64,000 bases of DNA from Alteromonadales bacterium alter-6D02. Lineage in GTDB: Bacteria; Pseudomonadota; Gammaproteobacteria; Enterobacterales; Psychrobiaceae. The first letter of the stretch is position 1. Each line of letters starts with the position of its first letter. The stretch spans positions 1 through 64,000 of the forward strand of contig PIZK01000001.1 in NCBI GenBank assembly GCA_002835545.1. The letters are read 5' to 3'. Made by a program: the position numbers and the translations under genes. The notes beneath the pieces were generated by a model. The model was not told where the DNA came from. It searched no databases and saw nothing but the letters and a program-made list of their open reading frames with translations. Of this stretch, positions 1-8,374 are shown piece by piece.

Positions 1-190
1 TTTTAAGACGTCGATATCATAAATATATCTGTCATTCCGGTAGTGTTTTGAGCCGGAATTCCCAAAGAGCTGAGCAAGCTTATGTGTGCTCAGTGGGTTA
101 ATAGCTCAATTCAGGAGATTCAAATCCCTATCTCTCCGTCACTAATTTAGAAAAGCCCGTTAACATGAAAGTGTTGGCGGGCTTTTTGCT
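1..190. repeat. 190-bp direct repeat, copy 1
   Basis: This segment recurs at 303-492 (offset 302) with one difference noticed, T139 versus C441. Each copy holds, in order, a REP-like hairpin (ATTCCGG at 34-40 with CCGGAAT at 53-59), a tRNA-3'-end-like stretch (about 95-141) and a Rho-independent terminator (151-187). The window starts at or inside this copy, so the true left border is unknown. Confidence 0.9.
151..187 (+). terminator. Rho-independent terminator in repeat copy 1
   Basis: AAAAGCCCG pairs with CGGGCTTTTT across an 18-nt loop, and the right arm runs into a T-tract. It sits 10 nt after the tRNA-like end, the spacing expected for a tRNA transcript terminator. Confidence 0.75.
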
Positions 191-207
191 GTCAGGTACA
201 AAACATT

Positions 208-254
208 GGGTTAATAGCGCAGTTAGGGAGATTCAAATTCCTATCTCTGCGTCA
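208..254 (+). other. tRNA-3'-end-like fragment between the two repeat copies
   Basis: A third, diverged version of the motif found at about 95-141 and 397-443. All three share GGGTTAATAGC, a GAGATTCAAAT T-loop-like core and CTATCTCT just before a GTCA or GCCA end. None has an anticodon arm. They look like decayed or partly duplicated tRNA 3' ends; a parental tRNA gene left of the window is my inference. Confidence 0.4.
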
Positions 255-265
255 CTTATTAAAAG

Positions 266-306
266 AAAGCGCTACTTATTAATTTAAGTGGCGCTTTTTT
301 CTTTTT
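266..306 (+). terminator. Rho-independent terminator between repeat copies
   Basis: AAAGCGCTACTT pairs with AAGTGGCGCTTT (one T-G pair) and is followed by TTTCTTTTT. It follows the middle tRNA-like fragment at a similar distance to the terminators in the two repeat copies. Confidence 0.75.
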
Positions 307-492
307 AAGACGTCGATATCATAAATATATCTGTCATTCCGGTAGTGTTTTGAGCCGGAATTCCCAAAGAGCTGAGCAAGCTTATGTGTGCTCAGTGGGT
401 TAATAGCTCAATTCAGGAGATTCAAATCCCTATCTCTCCGCCACTAATTTAGAAAAGCCCGTTAACATGAAAGTGTTGGCGGGCTTTTTGCT
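303..492. repeat. 190-bp direct repeat, copy 2
   Basis: Second copy of the repeat at 1-190. Here the tRNA-like stretch ends in TCTCTCCGCCA, which looks like a tRNA acceptor 3' strand with discriminator G and CCA, whereas copy 1 has GTCA. The terminator hairpin falls at 453-489. No complete cloverleaf can be drawn, so this is a fragment rather than a tRNA gene. Confidence 0.9.
453..489 (+). terminator. Rho-independent terminator in repeat copy 2
   Basis: Identical to the hairpin at 151-187: AAAAGCCCG with CGGGCTTTTT. It is the last of three terminators in 340 bp. Confidence 0.75.
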
Positions 493-560
493 TTCTGGAA
501 TCGTGATTCTTGCAGTCTTTTAGCCAGACTCTTCTAAAGTGTTCTGCAATAACACCCCCC

Positions 561-592
561 TGTCATCCCGCAAGTGTTTTATGCGGGATCTC
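561..592. repeat. REP-like hairpin
   Basis: TGTCATCCCGCA...TGCGGGAT: ATCCCGCA (565-572) pairs perfectly with TGCGGGAT (582-589). The loop AGTGTTTTA is nearly the same as in the hairpins at 34-59 and 336-361, so these belong to one dispersed family. Related sequence recurs near 22.25-22.40 kb. The rest of 493-814 shows no convincing gene. Confidence 0.55.
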
Positions 593-814
593 ATACCGCC
601 TTTCTAAACCTCAAATGAACCAACCATCAAAGCCACAATGGCGTGATAACCGCTTATCACACAATAAAATAAAGGACATATATGGACGCTCCTGTTTTCT
701 TAATAAAGAAAATGTCATGTTTGCTTAGGGTATTTAACCTAATAAAAACTATGCTATTGTTATGCATACTAGCTTCGTGGGGAGTCATTATGTCTATATT
801 TCAAGGTAGGTTTT

Positions 815-1555
815 GTGTCAAATTTTAAGGTTGCAGTAGCTCAAGTTTCATCAATAAAAGGTGATATTGATGAAAACATCAAAACTCATTTAGTTGCTAT
901 AGAAAAAGCAAGTCAGCTTGGAGTTTCATATATTGTCTTTCCTGAATTATCTCTTACAGGTTATGAGCCAGAATTAGCCGTTAAGCTTGCTTTTTCGACT
1001 GATGATATTCGGTTAAAACCGTTAATTGACTCTGCAATTGAAAATAATATAAAAATCGGTGTTGGTGCCCCTTTGAAGTCAGATGGTTTGCCCAAGATTG
1101 GACTCATTATCATTTCTCAATTAGGTATCGTAGATGCTTATGAAAAAATGCACCTGCATTCTGGCGAAGAGGCATATTTTGAACATGGGACTAATTATAA
1201 TTGCGTAACCATTGGGAGCTCAAAAATTGCTAATGCTATTTGTGCTGATACCAATAATACAAACCATGCTCGTGCTTGTTCTGAATTAGGAGCTTCTGTT
1301 TATATTGCTGGAGTATTAATTACAGAAGGTGGCTATGATTCAGATACAGCAGTAATGGCTGGCTATGCTAATAAATTCAATATGCTTGTAGCAATGGCTA
1401 ACCATAGTCAACCAACAGGTAACTGGACACCTATTGGAAAAAGTGCAATTTGGTCAAATACAGGGTTATTAGCTTGTGCACCTGAGAATAAAAATGCTCT
1501 GGTTGTCGCTGAGAAAGACGATGATTATTGGTCTGGTCGGGTAATTGAAATATAA
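815..1555 (+). CDS. Carbon-nitrogen hydrolase (nitrilase superfamily)
   Basis: A 246-aa cytoplasmic amidohydrolase of the nitrilase superfamily, which hydrolyses C-N bonds of amides, carbamoyl compounds or nitriles through a Glu-Lys-Cys triad. All three residues are visible: E44 in FPELSLTGYE, K111 in YEKMHLH, and C143 in NAICADTNN. Length is normal for a single-domain member. The start is GTG at 815, with AAGGTAGG ending 4 nt upstream; the ATG at 790 is out of frame. It stands alone, with about 90 bp to the next gene. The substrate cannot be told from sequence. Confidence 0.88.
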   Translation: MSNFKVAVAQVSSIKGDIDENIKTHLVAIEKASQLGVSYIVFPELSLTGYEPELAVKLAFSTDDIRLKPLIDSAIENNIKIGVGAPLKSDGLPKIGLIIISQLGIVDAYEKMHLHSGEEAYFEHGTNYNCVTIGSSKIANAICADTNNTNHARACSELGASVYIAGVLITEGGYDSDTAVMAGYANKFNMLVAMANHSQPTGNWTPIGKSAIWSNTGLLACAPENKNALVVAEKDDDYWSGRVIEI

Positions 1556-1645
1556 CAGTCAAGAATAGAGGAATAGTAGGACTGGCTTAAATTTTTAGCG
1601 CCTATTTTTATTAATTTTTTACCATTTTTACAAGGAGATAGCCGA

Positions 1646-2152
1646 TTGAGTATTATTATCCGAAAAGAGCAACCCAGTGATATTCAAAGTATTCATGACG
1701 TGACTGTTGCCGCGTTTCTTGAAGCGCCGCATACTGATCATACGGAGCAGTTTATTATTAACAAGCTTCGTGAATTAAGCGCATTATCGGTTTCACTTGT
1801 TGCCGTGGATGGTGGAAATGTTGTTGGGCATATCGCACTTTCTCCTGTTAGTATTTCTGATGGCACGGATAGTTGGTATGGCTTGGGTCCAATTTCAGTA
1901 CTTCCCAACAATCAGGGTCAAGGTATTGGTTCAAAACTTATGAATGCTGCCATTCAAGAGTTAAAGAATATCAAAGCGAAAGGTTGTGTATTGCTCGGAG
2001 ACCCTAACTATTATAATCGTTTTGGCTTCAAACCAAGAGAAGGGTTGGTACTGCCTGATGTGCCACAAGAGTATTTTCAAGCTTTAGTCCTTCGAGAAGG
2101 TTTGCCTCAAGGTATTGTTGCTTATCATGAATCCTTTTATGCAAAGGGTTAA
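1646..2152 (+). CDS. GNAT family N-acetyltransferase (YhbS-like)
   Basis: A 168-aa acyl-CoA-dependent N-acetyltransferase. The acetyl-CoA-binding motif A is seen as LPNNQGQGIGSKLM (about residues 87-100), preceded by the beta-strand GLGPISV, and a YYNRFGF motif follows (about 123-129). This order is typical of COG3153/YhbS-like proteins. The start is TTG at 1646 with AAGGAG 8 nt upstream; no ATG fits the conserved N-terminus. The natural acceptor is unknown. Confidence 0.85.
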   Translation: MSIIIRKEQPSDIQSIHDVTVAAFLEAPHTDHTEQFIINKLRELSALSVSLVAVDGGNVVGHIALSPVSISDGTDSWYGLGPISVLPNNQGQGIGSKLMNAAIQELKNIKAKGCVLLGDPNYYNRFGFKPREGLVLPDVPQEYFQALVLREGLPQGIVAYHESFYAKG

Positions 2153-2685
2153 CCAGTCAAATCGTAACTGGTGATAAGCAAGTCACAAATATAGTCGAAC
2201 ATTGCTACTTTGGACTTAGCTGAGGATATCTTTACTATTCTTGTTCATAAAGGCATTCACATACAGGTCGGTCTTTCACACGGCTTAAGTAATCAGTGTC
2301 AAACTGATTTAATTTTTACCGTTACATCAATCCCACCAAGTCATGGTGAACGAGTCGTCGTATCCCCTTAAATTAATGCCTGATGAGATGGCCGCTCCCA
2401 CAAAACGGCGTCAATGCGCCAAACTAGAATTATGAACAACTAGTGAAATGAACGGAGCGTCCATATATGTCCCATTCTTCGTGTGCTGAGAATTGTAGAT
2501 TGAGGATACTAAGTAGTCCGGGGGCGAGGTCAAACAGACCTAAGTTCGACGTAAGGTAAGAATGGAACTTTCGATGGTTGATTGACGTTTACCTTGCCAA
2601 TAAAGGTTGGTAAGATATTGTTGATAAAGGAAATTAAATCGTTATTGTTCGACTGTGTTTAGTCGAAATCCGTTAAGGAAAGTAA
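2153..2685. other. 533-bp intergenic region without a recognisable gene
   Basis: No convincing CDS was found. The longest open stretch I traced is 58 codons at 2195-2371 (+), without a normal start or ribosome-binding site; its translation is not one I recognise. The GC-rich patch near 2510-2560 could be relic sequence. The ribosome-binding site of the next gene (AAGGAAAG) lies at the right end. Confidence 0.5.
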
Positions 2686-4185
2686 ATGATAAAAAGACTA
2701 ATTACGTGTGTATTCGCGTTGATGCCGTATGCGGTATTGGCTGATTCTGACAACCTAATTGTAGCTAAGCACCCAACAGCAAAAACGGTTGCTAGTACGC
2801 AATACGCTTATGTGCCCATGGAAGTGTTAATGGATAGTAAAGGGTCGCAATTTAAAACCCTGGCTGGGCAATACAAATCTTATGTGCAGGAGTTAAGTAA
2901 TCAATCGGCACTAAGCTACTCACACTATATTGAAGATCTGGCCACTCAGTTAAAAACACAGGGTTTTACGATTGCTGCTCAGTGTATTACTAACTGTAGC
3001 ACTAAACCGTATAGTAAAAAAATCGCTAACAGCTTTCGTTATAACAACATTTATCAAGTGAACTATACTAATGCGAGAAAAAATAGTTTTGGCTATCTGG
3101 CGGCGACTAAAGGGGTTGATGGTCAGCAACAAGCAATTCAGGTCTTTGCTCAAAATGGTCATCGTAATACACTAAAATTTGCGTATGAGCAGATTGTTGA
3201 AACGCCCATGCCTGATAGTGGTGTGGTGGTGAAAAATGATTTTGCCGTGAAGCCGCTTGATTTCTCTAGTCTTAAGGCACCAAAACGTGATGTTAAAGGC
3301 GCTTCTGATCATCCAATGATTGAACGCTTCCCGGGCAGTTATATTGCTGCAACAGCGGTTAATGATTTTGAGTCCTATCCGTTAATTATCGGCCAATATA
3401 AAAAGTCGATTCCGACTAAACAAGTCAGCGGTAAGATCACCACGGTGAATTATCGTATTGACGCAAAGGTTGGTCCATATGCGGTTCACAAAAATTATAT
3501 TAACGCCTTACAACAAGCCGGGTTTACTATTATTTTTGAGTGTAGTGCGCCAACCTGTGGTAACTATATTTTGCGTGATAACTTAAAAAATACGATTCAT
3601 GCTAAAAACCATAAATCCGATATCTACAATATGAATCGCAAACGTCATTATTATCTGTTCAGTGCTGAAAAAGTGACTCCTGCTGGTAAGGTTTATGCGA
3701 CCATGTATAGCTATCAAAACAGTGGTAAATACGCTGTAGAAATGGTTGTCGATGTCATTGAAGAACGGGCGGTGAGCAAGGTCGCGCTGAATATTGATAG
3801 CGATACGCTTGGCAAGCAAATTCAAGCCACAGGGAGTGTTTCATTATATGGTATTGAGTTTGATTTTGATAAACACACTTTGAAGGCAAGCTCGAATAAA
3901 CAGCTCGCTGAAATTGCAGATTTTTTGAAAAAATCGAATAAAGTATCACTCTATGTCGTTGGGCACACAGATAATAAAGGCCAGTTTGAATATAATCAGA
4001 ATTTATCAAAACGCCGTGCCGCCGAGGTAGTGAACACCTTAGTGTCACAATATCAGATTGATAGTAAGCGTTTAGCTGCTGTAGGGGTTGGTCCTGTCGC
4101 ACCGAAAGCGGCGAACGATACTGAATCAAATAGACAGCAGAATCGGCGTGTGGAGTTGGTGTTAAAGTCACCATTATCACTATAG
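2686..4185 (+). CDS. OmpA-family outer-membrane/peptidoglycan-associated protein with DUF4892-like N-terminus
   Basis: A 499-aa exported protein with a signal peptide ending near residue 19 (AVLA-DSD). The N-terminal two thirds resemble DUF4892-type proteins, including a DHPMIERFPGSYI motif near residue 209. The C-terminal 110 residues form an OmpA-like peptidoglycan-binding domain: an IEFDFDKHTLK strand, VVGHTDNKG, LSKRRAAEV and NRQQNRRVEL. Such proteins are periplasmic or outer-membrane-anchored and bind diaminopimelate in peptidoglycan. ATG at 2686 has AAGGAAAG upstream. It is not clearly in an operon; the MAPEG gene follows after 41 bp with its own ribosome-binding site. Confidence 0.85.
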   Translation: MIKRLITCVFALMPYAVLADSDNLIVAKHPTAKTVASTQYAYVPMEVLMDSKGSQFKTLAGQYKSYVQELSNQSALSYSHYIEDLATQLKTQGFTIAAQCITNCSTKPYSKKIANSFRYNNIYQVNYTNARKNSFGYLAATKGVDGQQQAIQVFAQNGHRNTLKFAYEQIVETPMPDSGVVVKNDFAVKPLDFSSLKAPKRDVKGASDHPMIERFPGSYIAATAVNDFESYPLIIGQYKKSIPTKQVSGKITTVNYRIDAKVGPYAVHKNYINALQQAGFTIIFECSAPTCGNYILRDNLKNTIHAKNHKSDIYNMNRKRHYYLFSAEKVTPAGKVYATMYSYQNSGKYAVEMVVDVIEERAVSKVALNIDSDTLGKQIQATGSVSLYGIEFDFDKHTLKASSNKQLAEIADFLKKSNKVSLYVVGHTDNKGQFEYNQNLSKRRAAEVVNTLVSQYQIDSKRLAAVGVGPVAPKAANDTESNRQQNRRVELVLKSPLSL

Positions 4186-4226
4186 TGTCTGGTGCTGTTG
4201 TTACAAACTAAACGAGAGGAAAGACA

Positions 4227-4619
4227 ATGATCACTTTAATTTGGTGCTTGGTTATTGCTGCGTTATTACCGTTTATTGCTAAGGTCCCACTGGCTATAGC
4301 GATGAACAAAGCGGGTGGTTATGATAATAATCACCCTCGAGAACAACAGGCCAATTTACAGGGCTTTGGTGCGCGTGCTTTGGCTGCTCATCAAAATGCA
4401 TTTGAGTCGCTCATTATTTTTTCAATAGCGATATTGTTGGCGTTGGCGACCAATACTATTACTGATACAGTGCAATTGCTGGCGATGATTCATATTGGTT
4501 TTAGGGTGGCATACAATGCACTTTATTTATTAAATATAGGTGTGTTGCGTTCAATTTCATGGACTGTGGCCATTGGTTGTTCATTTGCCATTATGTGGCA
4601 ATGTATTGCGAATGTATGA
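4227..4619 (+). CDS. MAPEG family membrane protein
   Basis: A 130-aa inner-membrane protein with about four hydrophobic segments (near residues 1-22, 57-74, 78-97 and 108-126). The RALAAHQNAFESL segment after the first loop is the hallmark of the MAPEG family (membrane-associated proteins in eicosanoid and glutathione metabolism). Bacterial members are trimeric, and a few have glutathione transferase or peroxidase activity; the role here is unknown. ATG at 4227 has GAGAGGAAAG upstream. A weak inverted repeat near 4662-4702 could terminate the transcript. Confidence 0.88.
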   Translation: MITLIWCLVIAALLPFIAKVPLAIAMNKAGGYDNNHPREQQANLQGFGARALAAHQNAFESLIIFSIAILLALATNTITDTVQLLAMIHIGFRVAYNALYLLNIGVLRSISWTVAIGCSFAIMWQCIANV

Positions 4620-4901
4620 TGGTGGCTGATGTCGTCAGCTCGAAAAGATAAGCAATAAAAAACAGGTTAGGCATGCCATCTATTTACTTAGCCTGTCCTC
4701 TATTTCTGACTTGGCAAGGTCGTTTTATCGGAGTGTCGCTTAGGGGGTAAATTGGATCAAGAAAAGTTTAGGTGCTTGGTAAAAGAGTTATACAAGACGG
4801 TCTCGGAATCAAATAACACTATCAACATTGGCTAAATTAAATGAGCAAGTACCAAAGTCCGAGAAACTTGAGAGAGTAACGTAAAAACTAACTCGTTATA
4901 T

Positions 4902-5405
4902 TCACTTAGTAAACTCTAACTTAAAGTGTGAACAGCCAAACTCTTGCTTATTAAGTGTCATAAAATTCTCGCTATAACCTCTTTTTGTAAAACCTTGTTT
5001 TAATAATACATGCGCGGAAACGGCATTATTATCTAATACTTTCGCTTCGAGGCTATTGAGTGCTAACTTTGTTTTGGCTACCGAAATTAGTTGTGATAAG
5101 CAAAAGCTGGCTATACCTTGTCCGGTGTGGTTTTGTGCAACTCGGTAACCGACCGACGCTGTTTGATGTGAGATATCGGTTAAGTTGCCTCGGGCGACGA
5201 TGGTATCGTCTTTTAAAATAACGCCGCTAAAACCCTGCCCATATGCCATGGCCTGAGTTAATGAATGAATATGCTCACTTACCCCTGCCACTGAATAAAA
5301 CGTATCTGCTCTTGGACTAATTAATGACTCGAACCACTGCCTGTTGTGTTGTTCAAATGCTAATAACTGTTCGGTATGTTTTTTCGATAAAACTTCAAAT
5401 CGCAT
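4902..5405 (-). CDS. GNAT family N-acetyltransferase (RimJ/RimL-like)
   Basis: A 167-aa acetyltransferase of the RimJ/RimL type. The acetyl-CoA-binding segment VAQNHTGQGIASFCLSQL lies near residues 88-105, and VLDNNAVSAHVLLKQGF near 122-138 is the usual DxxNxxSxxVxxKxGF-like motif. It starts 12 bp after the epimerase gene on the same strand, suggesting co-transcription. The ribosome-binding site is weak, consistent with translational coupling. Whether it modifies ribosomal proteins or small molecules cannot be told. Confidence 0.85.
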   Translation of the reverse strand: MRFEVLSKKHTEQLLAFEQHNRQWFESLISPRADTFYSVAGVSEHIHSLTQAMAYGQGFSGVILKDDTIVARGNLTDISHQTASVGYRVAQNHTGQGIASFCLSQLISVAKTKLALNSLEAKVLDNNAVSAHVLLKQGFTKRGYSENFMTLNKQEFGCSHFKLEFTK

Positions 5406-5417
5406 GATGTGTGATAC

Positions 5418-6317
5418 CTAACGTTTATTGGCAAGCGGCGGTTGTGGTTTAACGGGTAAAACTTCGGCGAGCTCGCTATCAAGCAAGGTCAATACACTGT
5501 CAACACCGTGGTTAGGTTGCCAGTCTAAGGTTGATTGAGCCAGTGAAGAGTCATAGACTCGGTCTAAACAATGAGGTAGTGGCCAACCCCGCTCTTCAAA
5601 ACGATTGGCGAGAAGCGGTGCATGTGTTCGAAGAACGTGATCTGCTGCTTGGTATAACTGCTGACAGTGAGCTGAGTTAAACGGAGTGCGGCCTGAAATG
5701 ATAAAGCGGTTAAATCCCCTTAAACGTTTTTGAACTGCGCATAAGTGAGCGCTGGCGACGTCACGAGAGTCAATGCCTCGTGTCAAACGATATACCGCCA
5801 TTAAATCTGCTGGCTCTGGAAAACACCGTGAGATTTGTAACACGGTGACAGGGAGGTTAAAAAGGTTGGATAGTTGTTCGAGTTTGCCTTCCGCTTCAAT
5901 TTTAGTGTGATGATAAATTGACTTTGGTTGTGGTTTAGTCGTTTCATCTATCCAGCCAGCAGTGCCGTGAGGTGTTGATGCATAGCCATATAATGCGGTG
6001 GTGCTGGTAAAAATAAACTGTTTGATGCCGCTTTTGATTGCTTCAAGGGCCAACTGCTCTGTTGCATCAACATTGATGCTTTGAAAATCGCTATCGCTGA
6101 ACAGTCCGACATGAGGGGCGTGTAAAGCAGCCGCATGAATAACCACATCTACACCGTTGAGAGCCTCTCGAATCAACTCTTTATCACGAAGGTCGCCCAC
6201 AAAATCAGCGGTTGAGCAGGGGACTTTATCTAAGCCAACAACATCAAAAGAGCGCATTAGCTTAATGTAAATGGCACGACCAATGCGGCCTGCTGAACCA
6301 GTGATTAATATTTTCAT
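5418..6317 (-). CDS. NAD(P)-dependent epimerase/dehydratase (extended SDR)
   Basis: A 299-aa Rossmann-fold enzyme of the extended short-chain dehydrogenase/reductase family. It has the N-terminal ITGSAGRIGRAI (GxxGxxG) cofactor motif, VIHAAALH near residue 59, the FTSTTALYG strand, and the catalytic YHHTK near 133-137. Members act on nucleotide sugars or other carbonyl/hydroxyl substrates. ATG has GAGAG upstream. It is the first gene of a pair with the downstream GNAT. Confidence 0.87.
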   Translation of the reverse strand: MKILITGSAGRIGRAIYIKLMRSFDVVGLDKVPCSTADFVGDLRDKELIREALNGVDVVIHAAALHAPHVGLFSDSDFQSINVDATEQLALEAIKSGIKQFIFTSTTALYGYASTPHGTAGWIDETTKPQPKSIYHHTKIEAEGKLEQLSNLFNLPVTVLQISRCFPEPADLMAVYRLTRGIDSRDVASAHLCAVQKRLRGFNRFIISGRTPFNSAHCQQLYQAADHVLRTHAPLLANRFEERGWPLPHCLDRVYDSSLAQSTLDWQPNHGVDSVLTLLDSELAEVLPVKPQPPLANKR

Positions 6318-6378
6318 TTTGCTCTCATTTTAATTAACTTGCTGAATTACTGGGGATAACTACACATAAATATGACGT

Positions 6379-6783
6379 TCAACGACTTGGTTCGAATGCG
6401 TCATAACGTGGTAGTTGTGCGTCTAAATTTTCCCAATTGGCTTTTGATGACACAAAGTTATGGGAGATTGGTCGTTCATCAATGTCAGAGTCTAGAATAC
6501 CCAATCTGATTCTATATCTTGCTGGGTCTTGAGCATTCGAGCTATAAACGGGTGAGCCACAATGACGACAAAAATGCCGTTCACGACCCGGTTTAAATGA
6601 AAATGTACTTAACTGTTCTTTACCTGAAGTAATCTCAAATTCGTTTGCGTTAATAAAGCCATTAGTGGCAAACGCAGTTCCGCTATTTTTTCGACACAAT
6701 GAGCAATGACAATGGATAATATCGGTTATTTCGCCACTGATTTTAATTGTTACATCGCCACATAAGCACTGTCCAGAGTACAT
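6379..6783 (-). CDS. GFA family protein (glutathione-dependent formaldehyde-activating enzyme-like)
   Basis: A 134-aa zinc-binding protein of the GFA/CENP-V family. The cysteines sit as expected: GQCLCGDV near residues 4-11, HCHCSLCRKNSG near 24-35 and HFCRHCGSPVY near 70-80. The family name comes from S-hydroxymethylglutathione synthase, but most members are uncharacterised. AAGGAAAG precedes the ATG. It lies 61 bp upstream of the epimerase gene and may share its transcript. Confidence 0.88.
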   Translation of the reverse strand: MYSGQCLCGDVTIKISGEITDIIHCHCSLCRKNSGTAFATNGFINANEFEITSGKEQLSTFSFKPGRERHFCRHCGSPVYSSNAQDPARYRIRLGILDSDIDERPISHNFVSSKANWENLDAQLPRYDAFEPSR

Positions 6784-7108
6784 TTTTATACTTTCCTTTT
6801 ATTTCTACGTCAGATAGTTAGACACATTATTAACGGGTAAGAATAATCGAGAGTGATAAAAAAAGAAAACGTTATGTGTAAGTGTTTAATTCTTATTAGG
6901 GATAGGTGGTGAGAGAGTCTTTAGTAAAAGCATTTATGAAAGACGAATTATATCGCTTCGACAACCTGCTTTGAAATGAAAGGAGAAGCGCTAATCGTGA
7001 GTAAACAATAATTGTTACATTTTTGCTCGACTAATTGTTAACTAACGCAATGAAAAATAATATGTTATTGATATGATAATATTGATTAGCTTTTAAAAGG
7101 GAGTAACA
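6784..7108. promoter_or_regulatory. Divergent intergenic region (GFA gene / DUF1330 gene)
   Basis: This 325-bp AT-rich spacer must hold promoters for the leftward GFA gene and the rightward DUF1330 gene. AAAGGGAG at 7096-7103 is the ribosome-binding site of the latter. I see no operator-like palindrome and cannot place -35/-10 boxes with confidence. Confidence 0.4.
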
Positions 7109-7402
7109 ATGAAAGCCGCTTATGTCGTTGGTAATATTACGGTCATTGATGAGGAGAAATGGTCAGAATATCGCAATAAGGTACCGTCAACACTGGTTCC
7201 ATGGGGCGGGGAGTTGGTTTTTCGTGGTAATACCTTGGATGTGTTAAGCGGGGATCATCAGCATACGGATAATGTCATTATTCGCTTCCCTAATAGCGAG
7301 TCATTGAGCAATTGGTTTAACTCAGCGGATTATCAAGCGTTAATTCCTATTCGCAAGCAAGCCGCAATTATGAATCTGGTCAGCTATCAAGCTGATAATT
7401 AA
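7109..7402 (+). CDS. DUF1330 family protein
   Basis: A 97-aa small cytoplasmic protein of the DUF1330 family (dimeric alpha/beta-barrel fold). It shows the N-terminal AAYVVGNITVIDEEKWSEYR strand-helix, a WGGELVFRG strand, and VIIRFPNSESLSNWFNSADY, equivalent to the family's FPS-ALAWYNSPEY segment. The biochemical role is unknown. GGGAG precedes the ATG. Confidence 0.9.
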   Translation: MKAAYVVGNITVIDEEKWSEYRNKVPSTLVPWGGELVFRGNTLDVLSGDHQHTDNVIIRFPNSESLSNWFNSADYQALIPIRKQAAIMNLVSYQADN

Positions 7403-7469
7403 TCCCTTTTCATTGGTTGATCAATTAGGGTAAAGTGTCATTGTTTAAATAAGTTTAATGGAGTTGTTT

Positions 7470-7592
7470 ATGGAGTTTGCTATCCCGCTGATTATTATGA
7501 TCGCAAGTGGTGTTTGGATTTATAAAAAATCAAGCTTTGAGAAAAAAGATAAAAACAACCAATCACAAGAAACAAAACAAAATAAAGAATAG
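7470..7592 (+). CDS. Small single-pass membrane protein (40 aa)
   Basis: A 40-codon frame from ATG 7470 to TAG 7590-7592. A hydrophobic helix (FAIPLIIMIASGVWIY) is followed by a highly charged Lys/Gln-rich tail (KKSSFEKKDKNNQSQETKQN). GGAG lies 7 bases upstream of the ATG. The gene sits between the DUF1330 and quinone reductase genes on the same strand. The composition fits a small inner-membrane protein with a cytoplasmic tail. No family is recognised. Confidence 0.5.
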   Translation: MEFAIPLIIMIASGVWIYKKSSFEKKDKNNQSQETKQNKE

Positions 7593-7647
7593 AGTGGTTA
7601 AATATGGAAGTCTTTAGAGCGCTTAGCTTGTTTATATTGGGAAAAAC

Positions 7648-8229
7648 ATGAATTGTCTAGTTATTGTCGCTCACCCATTAGCTAATAGCCTGTGTAAGCA
7701 TTTAGCTGAAAACACGATAAAGCATCTTAAATGTAAAGGCTATCAAGTGACGGTGAAAGACTTGTATGCTGAAGGCTTTAATCCGGTGTTGAGCAATGAT
7801 GAAAGACAAAGTTATTACCAAAGTGACTTTGATCAACAACAGGTTAAAGATGACATTGCGCAATTAAAGCAAGCGGAATTTTTGGTGCTTATCTTTCCAA
7901 CGTGGTGGTTTAGCTTTCCGGCTATTTTAAAGGGGTGGTTTGATCGGGTGTGGGCACCGGGTCATGCTTATGATCATGCCTCTGATTTTGGCCCGATTAA
8001 ACAGCGTTTATCCAACTTAAAAGAAATGCAGGTTATCACGACTTTAGGCTCACCTTGGTGGGTCGATACCTTCATTTTACGTAAACCAGTAAAGAAGGTG
8101 CTAAAACTTGCCTTACTCGGTGCATGTGCCAAGAACTGCCGATTTAAGATGCTGTCGCTGTATAACAGTGAGAAGTTGACCCAACGCAAAATTGATAGGT
8201 TTATCGCTAAGATAAAGTCTGCGTTATAA
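7648..8229 (+). CDS. NAD(P)H-dependent quinone reductase (flavodoxin-like fold)
   Basis: A 193-aa flavoprotein of the Flavodoxin_2 / NQO1-MdaB group, which uses FMN or FAD for two-electron reduction of quinones. The N-terminal VIVAHPLANSL phosphate-binding loop, FPTWWFSFPAILKGWFDRVW near residues 82-101 and TLGSPWW are characteristic. The start is ATG 7648 after a GGGA-containing site. It is a soluble protein, probably expressed singly or with the small upstream frame. Confidence 0.9.
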   Translation: MNCLVIVAHPLANSLCKHLAENTIKHLKCKGYQVTVKDLYAEGFNPVLSNDERQSYYQSDFDQQQVKDDIAQLKQAEFLVLIFPTWWFSFPAILKGWFDRVWAPGHAYDHASDFGPIKQRLSNLKEMQVITTLGSPWWVDTFILRKPVKKVLKLALLGACAKNCRFKMLSLYNSEKLTQRKIDRFIAKIKSAL

Positions 8230-8374
8230 GTTTAACCAGCTTTTCTTAGGTACTAACATCGGCCTAGCTATTTACTCGTGTAAACAGGGTGGTGATTGTC
8301 GTATTTCTGTCATATTTTTGAAATATAATCGGAGGTTATATTTGATACTCTTGCGTTTCATGGGAAATTGACGA

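Noticed and set aside
510-728. A 72-codon open frame after the 190-bp repeat
   Set aside because: It runs through a REP-like hairpin, has no ribosome-binding site and its translation shows no protein-like pattern.
3755-4180. A 141-codon minus-strand frame opposite the OmpA-family gene
   Set aside because: The sense strand encodes a clear OmpA C-terminal domain; the antisense frame has no ribosome-binding site or recognisable domain.
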